Shown here: piece by piece, positions 5,357-12,092 of the stretch
How positions within the stretch are numbered: position 1 is the stretch's first letter
Layout of the letters: each line of letters begins with the position of its first letter
DNA from: Pseudomonadota bacterium
GTDB taxonomy: Bacteria > Pseudomonadota > Gammaproteobacteria > Steroidobacterales > Steroidobacteraceae
Assembly (NCBI GenBank): GCA_021826035.1
Contig: JAKBBE010000033.1
Location: forward strand, 1-14,066
Length of the DNA stretch: 14,066 nucleotides
Direction of reading: 5' to 3'
Translations under genes and position numbers: made by a program
The notes under the pieces: model-generated
What the model was told of the DNA's origin: nothing
Databases searched by the model: none
What the model saw: the letters and a program-made list of their open reading frames with translations, nothing else

Positions 5357-8049
5357 CAGCGCACCGTGATCGCTGCGGTGACAAATCGACCCAGTGCGTT
5401 CGCGTTTGCAGGGTCATAGCCCAGGTAATCGCCAATTAATCGAACGGCGGGCGGGGCCCGATCTAGGCAGTTTACGCATGAGATTGAGATCCTCGGACGA
5501 CCCCACACGCCTGCAATTCGGCGCAATCGATATGAACCGGTGAGATTGATCGTTGTCCACGATGCGACCGGGACCGGCGCTCCAGTCGAGATATCACGGT
5601 AGTGATTGACATAGTTAATGAATGTCGTTACGGCCCATGACCGTGTATTCATTCCCGCCGTCACACGACCCCTGAAATTCACAGGGTTATCCAATGTATT
5701 CAGCGCGCTATACGGAGCAGCGCCAGGCACACTGATGTTTTTGAATTCAAACAGATACGCGCCATTAAACCCTACGTGGAAATGTAGTTCGTCCATCTGG
5801 CGCACATAATCAATGTTCGCAATCAGACCGCTCGTTTGCGTCTGACCGACGTTTTGGAAGCGATCATCCGCGATCGCAACAGCGTCTAGAAGAGATCGAA
5901 CAGGTCCCAAACCAGGGTAGGCTGTTAAATTGAAGTAGCCATGCTCGGGGGTTGCCCAGCTCTCTAGCTGAGCGACGGATGGGTTGCGTTCAATATACGG
6001 CGCATATTCACTCGGTTGATCCAATGCGGCGAGCAGCGGAATTCCCAGATCAGTAATTCGGTCCTTGAAGCGCACATGATAGTATGTGAACTCGGTCGTG
6101 AACCCGCGAAGCACTCGAGGCGCAACATCGATTCCGGCCGTCCACTCCGTTGATGTTTCTGCCCTCAAATTTGGATTTGAGCCATACAGATAGACGAGCG
6201 CCACAGACTGACCCGTCGGCAACTGCGGCTCAGGTGAATTCACCAGTTCCGAATCTTGCCCGCCATAGAGCTGATAGAAATTCGGCGCCTTAAACGACGT
6301 ACTGATTGTCCCGCGAATTTTTAGTCCGCGCACCGGCCGATACGCGATTCCGGCTCTTGGGTTTAGCGATGTTCCAAAGTCCGAATATCGATCCACACGC
6401 CCCGCGACATCAAGCACCAATGACGGATTTCGCGCGTTCAGGCGACCAGACGCAAGAAGCGGCACCTGCGTTTCGGCGAATGCGGATTCTACTGTCCTAT
6501 GCTTATTGATATCAGTCAGGGCATACAGCCCCGTGAACAGACTCGAAAGAGCCTCATAGCGAACTTGAAGGCCAAGAGCACCCTTGATGCTTCCTGCTGC
6601 CCACGCATACAAGGGACCATTCGCAGTGGTTGAGGCAGTCTCTAATTTGTCGTCGCCCGCCAGTGCGCCGTAGATCGATGACTCACGCGTGTCGTTTCCA
6701 CCGGTGGACACTCTGGCGTGCAGCGCCCACGAGTCTGGCAAACGTACGGTAGACGCTAGCGCATACAAATGTTGAGATGTTTCTGCGTATCCCGACAGCG
6801 GCTGTGTACCGTCGGCAACGGTCTCGGTGTTTCGTCGGTGCGAGTAGAACCCCTCTGCATTGAGTGTCGCTCGATTGCCTAATGATTGGGTGGCTGTCAG
6901 GTACACACTGTTTTGAGTCAGTCCCGGGATGAGATCGCCGGGCGCCGCTGCTGCGCTGAATGGTCTGTCGAGGACGTTTAGCGGTGATGCATCGTGATAT
7001 TCATATGAGGCCAGAGCGTACCCTGAGGACCAATTCCAACCGTAGGATTGTGATATGCGGTAGTCTTTGAGGTTGCCGTGAGTTACGCCTCCATATTCTA
7101 ATGAGGTTTCCCCGCCGCGCTGGTGAGCTCGCAGGACATAGTTGACCACGCCACCGATCGCATCTGCGCCGTAGATTGCCGACGCGCCATCGGTCAGAAT
7201 GTCAACGCGCTTCACTGCGCTTAGTGGAATGACTGATATATCGGTGAAGGCACCATTTATGCCGGCAGGAGCGAGTCGGTGACCATTCACCAAGACAAGG
7301 GTGGACCCGTATCCCAGACCCATCAAATCGGCGGCCGCCCCGTACCCGACGTTGCCCGCGTCTGTCTGGCTCTGGAACCCATTCTGTTCTGAGCCCACTG
7401 AGTTAAAGTTCTCCGGCAGCGAGTCCATCAGCTGCTCGACACTCTGATAGCCCGATTCGCGTATGTCTTGCTGAGTAATGGTGATCATCGGCTCTGACGG
7501 CGGTGGCCCACCGCTGATGTGAGTGCCGGTCACGAGGACCTCGTGCAAATTTGGAGGCATCGGCCTTGCGCGTTGCTTGGTCGACCGAGACACTTGCACC
7601 GATCGGCTTCTCTTCGATTCGGTCGATGGAGTGATGCGCAGGCGTCGCGACCCTGCGTCGCCGGCCGATTGTGGCTTCGCGCCGCTATGGGTCTTGGGAA
7701 GGATATCCAGAGTGTGTTCAGAGAGCGCATACGTCAGCGCCGAACCGCGCAATAGCTTCTGGAGCGCCACTCGAAGACTGTAACGTCCCTCGAGAGCGGA
7801 TGACCTCAGCCCTCGCAGCGGCGCGTTCCGCAGAATCACTTGGATGTGGGCTTGCCGTCCCAGATCCAGCAGCGCCCGCGCCATGTCTTCGGCTGGAATG
7901 CTAAACGTCGTGATCTGATCGGGCACCGCGGCACGCGCCGGCGCAACCAGAATCATCGGCAGGAATCCAAAGCTGGCGAGCCACAGCGCGTAGACGCGCG
8001 CGCGCCACGATGTGACTCGACGATCAGACCGACACGAAATTGTTCGCAC
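5353..8049 (-). CDS. TonB-dependent outer-membrane receptor with STN signalling domain
   Basis: This is a FecA-like transducer of 898 residues, probably the importer and sensor for the lasso peptide. Residues 1-40 are a signal peptide ending APARA-AVP. Residues 45-118 form the STN (secretin/TonB N-terminal) domain that contacts a FecR. A basic linker leads to a TonB box EVLVTGT at 170-175. The plug spans about 180-312 and includes LVLVNGHRLAP and DGASAIYGADAIGGVVNY. The rest is the beta-barrel, ending in ITVRW; a terminal aromatic residue is normal. A Cys pair (SCVNC) lies near the C-terminus. GTG 8049 is the start, with GGGGGA seven bases upstream. The isopeptidase gene overlaps its stop by four bases, and fecR and a sigma gene lie upstream on the same strand. 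The lasso substrate is inferred from this context; iron-siderophore or sugar receptors share the fold. Sampled GC is 53% at 6541-6600. Confidence 0.9.
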   Translation of the reverse strand: MRTISCRSDRRVTSWRARVYALWLASFGFLPMILVAPARAAVPDQITTFSIPAEDMARALLDLGRQAHIQVILRNAPLRGLRSSALEGRYSLRVALQKLLRGSALTYALSEHTLDILPKTHSGAKPQSAGDAGSRRLRITPSTESKRSRSVQVSRSTKQRARPMPPNLHEVLVTGTHISGGPPPSEPMITITQQDIRESGYQSVEQLMDSLPENFNSVGSEQNGFQSQTDAGNVGYGAAADLMGLGYGSTLVLVNGHRLAPAGINGAFTDISVIPLSAVKRVDILTDGASAIYGADAIGGVVNYVLRAHQRGGETSLEYGGVTHGNLKDYRISQSYGWNWSSGYALASYEYHDASPLNVLDRPFSAAAAPGDLIPGLTQNSVYLTATQSLGNRATLNAEGFYSHRRNTETVADGTQPLSGYAETSQHLYALASTVRLPDSWALHARVSTGGNDTRESSIYGALAGDDKLETASTTANGPLYAWAAGSIKGALGLQVRYEALSSLFTGLYALTDINKHRTVESAFAETQVPLLASGRLNARNPSLVLDVAGRVDRYSDFGTSLNPRAGIAYRPVRGLKIRGTISTSFKAPNFYQLYGGQDSELVNSPEPQLPTGQSVALVYLYGSNPNLRAETSTEWTAGIDVAPRVLRGFTTEFTYYHVRFKDRITDLGIPLLAALDQPSEYAPYIERNPSVAQLESWATPEHGYFNLTAYPGLGPVRSLLDAVAIADDRFQNVGQTQTSGLIANIDYVRQMDELHFHVGFNGAYLFEFKNISVPGAAPYSALNTLDNPVNFRGRVTAGMNTRSWAVTTFINYVNHYRDISTGAPVPVASWTTINLTGSYRLRRIAGVWGRPRISISCVNCLDRAPPAVRLIGDYLGYDPANANALGRFVTAAITVRW

Positions 8050-8187
8050 GATAGAGTCCCCCGGTTTGTTGTGTTCTTGGGCGATAGACGCCCCGGGGAG
8101 TGCGAAGTGAAGGCAATTGAAAATATTCTTGCGATCGACGATCGAAGAACACGCGCGCAGCGAGAGTCGTCCGTTGCTGCGTCCGCT
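8050..8187 (-). promoter_or_regulatory. fecR-receptor intergenic region, probable receptor promoter
   Basis: These 138 bases separate fecR from the receptor, whereas the flanking pairs overlap, so a separate promoter for receptor and isopeptidase is likely. FecI-type sigma factors usually act on the receptor promoter. I could not identify a reliable -35/-10 pair. Besides the hairpin at 8126-8149 there is a short inverted repeat GGGCG/CGCCC at 8079-8093 and the palindrome CCCCGGGG at 8091-8098. The receptor Shine-Dalgarno GGGGGA is at the gene-proximal end. Confidence 0.35.
8119..8149 (-). terminator. Hairpin with T-rich tail after fecR
   Basis: On the minus strand TTCTTCGATC pairs across a GTC loop with GATCG-C-AAGAA, a 10-bp stem with one bulged base, followed by TATTTTC. 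It lies 38 bases after the fecR stop. It could be a weak intrinsic terminator or attenuator separating sigma/fecR transcription from the receptor, or an operator, since the core CGATC-N3-GATCG is an inverted repeat. The pairing is seen; the function is inferred. Confidence 0.4.
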
Positions 8188-9273
8188 CTAGCGTCTAGTG
8201 CATGCGTTGTTGATTTTCGTTTGGTTATGCGTGCGTAGTCGGACGCATATTCCGACGTCGGTCCGTTCGATAGTCACTGGCAATACTCGAGTCAATCCAT
8301 CGAGCCACTCTGAGACGTCGCGACTGAAGACGAGCGTCGTCACCCGCAGCCCGCCGGCGGCTGGAGTTGCCGTGATGGGCTGTGGCGCGTAGCGACTGAC
8401 GTTCGCGAGCACATCGCGCAATGGCTCGTCGGAGAACTCAAGCTCTCCGGTGGTCCAGGCGAGCGCCACCCGCGGATCGACGGTACGTACCGCCCCTACG
8501 CCGCGCGTGCCATAACTGAGCCGTTCCCCACGATGCAGGCGGACTGGCTCGAGCTGTACGCCCTGCAGATGCGGAGCTGCGACCAGGTGGCGGAGCGCGA
8601 TCTCCACGCGCCCTTCCGTGACGGTGACCTCCACGCGGTGTGGCTCGCGATCCACCACGAAGGCGGTGCCGAGATCGGTGATCGTTCCCGGTCCGGCCTT
8701 GACCACGAACGGCCAGCCGAACCGGTGGGTGACGCGGAACCAGGCCTCGCCGTGCGCCAAGCGTACCGTGCGCCGTCGAGGGCTCAGCGTCACAGTCAAG
8801 GCGGTCCCGGCGCCGAGGATCACGGTCGAGCCGTCACGCAGTCGTATCCGTTGGGTCTGACCGGGGCCGGTCCGGTAAAGAGTCGGAGGATTTACAGCGG
8901 CCTGTGCGTGTATCCGCAAGACCTGTGCGTAGCGTCTGAACAGAAGGAAGACACAAGCTATGGCCGCGCCAAGCGTTACTGCCCCAACGAGCCGCCGCAG
9001 CGGCCTGATCACCAAGCTACGAGCCGTCGAGCGATCAAGCGTTGCGCGGGCCGTTCCGGTCGTTGATGCGCGCGTGTGGAGCTGCTGAGCGTCCACATGC
9101 AGTCGCGCACACGATCCATAAATCCGACGATTTTCCCCGTCCTGCCACCAGCGCTGCCAATCGGCCTGCTGCTCAGGCGTGAGCACCGTCGCACTACACC
9201 GCAACGCATGCCATTCGATCGCCTCGATCCAGCGATGCTCCATGATCTCGCATACTTCGCGAGGTACGCTCAT
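8188..9273 (-). CDS. FecR-family anti-sigma factor / sensor
   Basis: This inner-membrane regulator holds the partner ECF sigma factor and releases it when the receptor's STN domain signals ligand. In 361 residues it has the N-terminal DUF4880 domain (about 12-55, Trp-rich: WIEAIEWHAL, WQRWWQDGENRRIY), a single membrane segment at about 93-113, and the periplasmic FecR domain (about 133-225) with GQTQRIRLRDGSTV and GEAWFRVTH. It ends in a DUF4974/STN-like domain (about 275-350). DLGTAFVV at 200-207 contains the Gly-Thr pair (202-203) at which FoxR-type proteins are known to self-cleave. ATG 9273 overlaps the sigma stop as ATGA, so the two are translationally coupled. GC is about 70% over most of the gene but about 55% over the last 150 bases, an apparent composition break inside the 3' end. 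Confidence 0.9.
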   Translation of the reverse strand: MSVPREVCEIMEHRWIEAIEWHALRCSATVLTPEQQADWQRWWQDGENRRIYGSCARLHVDAQQLHTRASTTGTARATLDRSTARSLVIRPLRRLVGAVTLGAAIACVFLLFRRYAQVLRIHAQAAVNPPTLYRTGPGQTQRIRLRDGSTVILGAGTALTVTLSPRRRTVRLAHGEAWFRVTHRFGWPFVVKAGPGTITDLGTAFVVDREPHRVEVTVTEGRVEIALRHLVAAPHLQGVQLEPVRLHRGERLSYGTRGVGAVRTVDPRVALAWTTGELEFSDEPLRDVLANVSRYAPQPITATPAAGGLRVTTLVFSRDVSEWLDGLTRVLPVTIERTDVGICVRLRTHNQTKINNACTRR

Positions 9274-10007
9274 CGGTCGTCCCCCGACCCTTCGGGGCCC
9301 TCCAGGGACGCATGCAGGGACGCCAGTGCGCGTGCCACATAGATCTTGGCCATTCGGCCGCTGATCCCCATTTCCCGCCCCACCTCGTCGAACGGTCTGC
9401 CCTGCACGACCCGGAGCACAAAGGCATCCCGGCAGCGGGGCGGCAGCTGGCCAACCGCAACTTCGATCCGCTCAAGACGCTGCCGTGCGTCGACCACGGC
9501 TTCTGCCGACGGCGCCAGTTGCTCCGCTTCGGCACGAGCCGCCTGGGCAAATCGCTCCCGGACCACACGCCGGCGTCCGCGGTCGGTCATGAGGTTCAGC
9601 GCGCTGCGCCACAAGTAACTGCCGAGCGAACCGATCGAGCCCTGACGCTCGACCGCCAGCACTTTGACGTAGGCATCCTGAGCGATCTCCTTGGCCTCCT
9701 CGACCGAGCCGGTGCGCTGCGTCAGGAAGCGCAGCAGCGGTGCATGGTGCTGTCGCGCCACCTCCGCCAGGGCGCGAGCGCGACGCGCACGCTCCTCCGG
9801 GCAAAGACCGTCACCTGGGCTGTCGGCCGCAGCTTCTCCATCGAGCGGCGCATCGACGCTACGAACGTTCACGAATGGACCGCACCAATGAGAGACGCCC
9901 GAGCGAGCGCAGGAGGAAGCACACTTCGTCGAGATGTGGAGCCGATACTGCTGTGCGACACGATGTCCGTTCCGGACGGCGATCTGTATTCCAACCCGCT
10001 TCCGCAT
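9270..10007 (-). CDS. ECF sigma-70 factor, FecI type
   Basis: This is an extracytoplasmic-function sigma factor, probably turning on the receptor and isopeptidase once freed from FecR. Region 2 spans about residues 84-147 (LLRFLTQRTGSVEEAKEIAQ, YLWRSALNLMTDRGRRR). Region 4 spans about 176-235 (LPPRCRDAFVLRVVQG, DEVGREMGISGRMAKIYV, with the helix-turn-helix near the end). The frame from ATG 10007 gives 245 residues, longer than the usual 160-200. GGGA lies nine bases upstream of that ATG, but residues 1-45 do not look like a known domain and the DNA there has lower GC. GTG 9872 (200 aa, starting before VRSVDAPL) is a credible alternative but has no Shine-Dalgarno. The stop overlaps fecR. Confidence 0.85.
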   Translation of the reverse strand: MRKRVGIQIAVRNGHRVAQQYRLHISTKCASSCARSGVSHWCGPFVNVRSVDAPLDGEAAADSPGDGLCPEERARRARALAEVARQHHAPLLRFLTQRTGSVEEAKEIAQDAYVKVLAVERQGSIGSLGSYLWRSALNLMTDRGRRRVVRERFAQAARAEAEQLAPSAEAVVDARQRLERIEVAVGQLPPRCRDAFVLRVVQGRPFDEVGREMGISGRMAKIYVARALASLHASLEGPEGSGDDR

Positions 10008-10273
10008 GCGTGTTGGTCCCTAGCCACAGTCAGGAGACTGCCAGCGAGTGTTGTAGACTATAGTACGCAACATGGCCGCGACGGCAAGCGCTTTTTTTGG
10101 CGCTGTTTGTTTTTCGGGCACTGGTCGATCTTGAGGCGACGTCGCAACAGCGTCACGTCAAGCGTCGCGAGAGGCGTCAGGTGAAGACGTTAGTTGTCAG
10201 CGTATAAAGATGCGCGGTGGAATGGATGCTCAGAACGGGGTCCGATGAGCCCATCCGGATTGGTGGCGCCGCG
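10008..10273. other. Intergenic gap between nagE and the sigma gene
   Basis: No gene is seen. The gap holds a candidate promoter for the sigma gene (10057-10087), a T-rich patch near 10092-10115, and two weak stem-loops. One, at 10241-10259 (TCCGATG/CATCCGGA, one bulge), lies just past the nagE stop but has no T-run. The other, at 10087-10104 (AGCGC/GCGCT), is followed by GTTTGTTTTT on the plus strand, where no gene precedes it. I see no clear nagE terminator. Confidence 0.5.
10057..10087 (-). promoter_or_regulatory. Candidate promoter of the sigma/fecR pair
   Basis: On the minus strand TTGCCG (10087-10082) precedes TACTAT by 16 bases, and an alternative -10 TATAGT (10062-10057) by 19. Each -35/-10 hexamer matches the sigma-70 consensus at four or five of six positions. 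It would place the RNA start about 40 bases before ATG 10007. The -10 lies inside the palindrome ACTATAGT. Weak evidence. Confidence 0.3.
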
Positions 10274-12067
10274 CTAGCTCGCCGACGTCGAGCCCATCAA
10301 CTCGCGCAGAGTCATACAGGCCGTCGAGGCCGCTGGCCCCACGATGACGTGAAGACAGCCGGGCGCGACGAGTGCGCTGCCTCGCAAACCCAGCCGGCGG
10401 ATGGCTTCGGGATCGACGCGGGATGCATCCGCCAGGGCAATGCGCAGCCGTGAGGACGTCGGTGCGACGTCCCGCACGTTAGCCGGTCCGCCGACCGCAG
10501 CGAGCAATCCGGAGATCGTTGCACGGTCCAGCCCCGCCGCATCGGCCGACGGCAGCATGGAAACCGGCTCACCCTGCGGACCGGCCGGAAGGCTCGCCGC
10601 CATTGCAACTGTACCGCGCGGCGCCTGTGCAAGGGCTTCGCGCATCTGACCGGCGATCTGCTCGGCGAGCGGGCCGATGATGACCTGCAGAGCAGTAGCC
10701 GACGGGCGGACCACCCCGATCGCGCCCAGCGCCTTCAGCGCCGGGACGTCCACGGCATCCTGGGTTCGCACCGTCAGCCGCAGCCGCGTCGTGCAGGCAT
10801 TGACCGATTCGAGATTCTCCGGCCCACCGAGTGCCGCGATGTACGCCAGCGCCCGTTCCCCCGCCGCGGCCGGCCGTGCAGCGGGTACGGGCTCGCCTTC
10901 GGCTTCCCGGCCCGGGGTTTTCAGGTCGAACTTGACGATCGCGAAGCGGAAGATCCCGTAGTACAGGCCGAAGTACGCCGCGCCGATCGGCAGCAGCAGC
11001 AACGGGTGCGTCGCATCCTTGAAGTTGAGTACGTAATCGAACAGGCCGGCCGAGAAACCGAAGCCGAGGCGCACGTCGAGCGCGTTCGTGATGATGAACG
11101 CCAGTCCCGTGAGCAGCGCGTGCACCAGGTACAGCCCCGGGGCGAGAAACATGAAAGTGAACTCGACCGGCTCGGTCACCCCGGTGAGAAACGAGGTGAG
11201 CGCGATCGACAGCAGCAGACCGGCCACGGCCGCCCGCCGCTCCCGCCTCGCGGTGTGATACATGGCGAGGCAGGCCGCCGGCAGTCCGAACATCATGACC
11301 GGGAAGAATCCGGCCATGAAGCTTCCGGCGTGCGGATCCCCGGCGAAGAAGCGGTTCATGTCACCGGTGACGCCGTGGTAATGGCCGACGATGAACCAGG
11401 CGAAGCTGTTGAGGATGTTGTGCAGCCCGGTCACGATCAGCAACCGGTTGAGCACGCCGTAGACGAACAGACCCCACGGCCCCGCCGCCAGCACCGCGCG
11501 GCTGAGGGAGTCCATGCCGGCCTCGATGTGACTCAGTTCGAGGCCGAGCAGGATGGCCAGCGGCAGGGCCGCAAAGCCGGTCACGATCGGCACGAAGCGC
11601 CGGCCGCCGAAGAACGCCAGGTAGCTCGGCAGCGTGAAATTGTGGAAGCGGTTGTAGAGCGCCCCGCCCAGCAGACCCGAGACGATGCCCACCGGCACGG
11701 TGAACTCGATCAGTCGCTGTTGCTTGAACGCGGCGATCACGAGCGCGCCAGCGTGCTCGGGCACGCCGGCGAGCACATCGGCCGGCGCCGTGACGAACAC
11801 CGCCGCTCCCTTGATGATCACCAGGTACCCCACGACGGCCGCCATGCCGGCCGCCCCGTGGTTGTCGCGGGCGAGACCGATCGCCACGCCGACCGCGAAC
11901 AGCAGGCCGAGGTTGCTGAAGATCGCCTGGCCGGCCGCGGCCATGACCGGGATGTTGAGCAGGTCCGGCTGACCGAGGCGCAGCAGCAGCGCTGCCGCCG
12001 GCAGCACTGCGATGGGCAGCATCAGCGCGCCGCCGAGCTTCTGGAGCGGGGTGAGCAGTTGTTTCAT
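10274..12067 (-). CDS. nagE: N-acetylglucosamine PTS transporter EIICB with degenerate second EIIB
   Basis: This permease imports N-acetylglucosamine and phosphorylates it during passage through the inner membrane. Residues 1 to about 375 are the EIIC membrane domain, starting MKQLLTPLQKLGGALMLPIA and containing GLHNILNSFAWF and FLTGVTEPVEF (substrate and conserved Glu region), as in NagE. Residues about 403-480 form EIIB with the phospho-accepting Cys425 in NACTTRLRL. Residues about 512-592 repeat the EIIB fold, but the matching residue is Thr537 (VAPTSSRLRI), so this copy cannot carry the phosphate on Cys. ATG 12067 is chosen over upstream in-frame starts because it begins at the family N-terminus, has GGGA seven bases upstream and lies 25 bases after the HPr-enzyme I stop. 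The two genes form an operon. GlcNAc rather than glucose specificity rests on overall resemblance. Confidence 0.88.
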   Translation of the reverse strand: MKQLLTPLQKLGGALMLPIAVLPAAALLLRLGQPDLLNIPVMAAAGQAIFSNLGLLFAVGVAIGLARDNHGAAGMAAVVGYLVIIKGAAVFVTAPADVLAGVPEHAGALVIAAFKQQRLIEFTVPVGIVSGLLGGALYNRFHNFTLPSYLAFFGGRRFVPIVTGFAALPLAILLGLELSHIEAGMDSLSRAVLAAGPWGLFVYGVLNRLLIVTGLHNILNSFAWFIVGHYHGVTGDMNRFFAGDPHAGSFMAGFFPVMMFGLPAACLAMYHTARRERRAAVAGLLLSIALTSFLTGVTEPVEFTFMFLAPGLYLVHALLTGLAFIITNALDVRLGFGFSAGLFDYVLNFKDATHPLLLLPIGAAYFGLYYGIFRFAIVKFDLKTPGREAEGEPVPAARPAAAGERALAYIAALGGPENLESVNACTTRLRLTVRTQDAVDVPALKALGAIGVVRPSATALQVIIGPLAEQIAGQMREALAQAPRGTVAMAASLPAGPQGEPVSMLPSADAAGLDRATISGLLAAVGGPANVRDVAPTSSRLRIALADASRVDPEAIRRLGLRGSALVAPGCLHVIVGPAASTACMTLRELMGSTSAS

Positions 12068-12092
12068 GGGGCGATCCCGTCTCTCGTTGCGC

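Noticed and set aside
10087..10115. Stem AGCGC/GCGCT followed by GTTTGTTTTT, terminator-like on the plus strand
   Set aside because: Only five pairs with an eight-base loop, and no plus-strand gene precedes it. On the minus strand, where nagE ends, there is no T-run.
9312..10184. Plus-strand open frame of 290 codons opposite the sigma gene
   Set aside because: It is antisense to a clearly recognisable ECF sigma factor. No domain or ribosome-binding site is visible.
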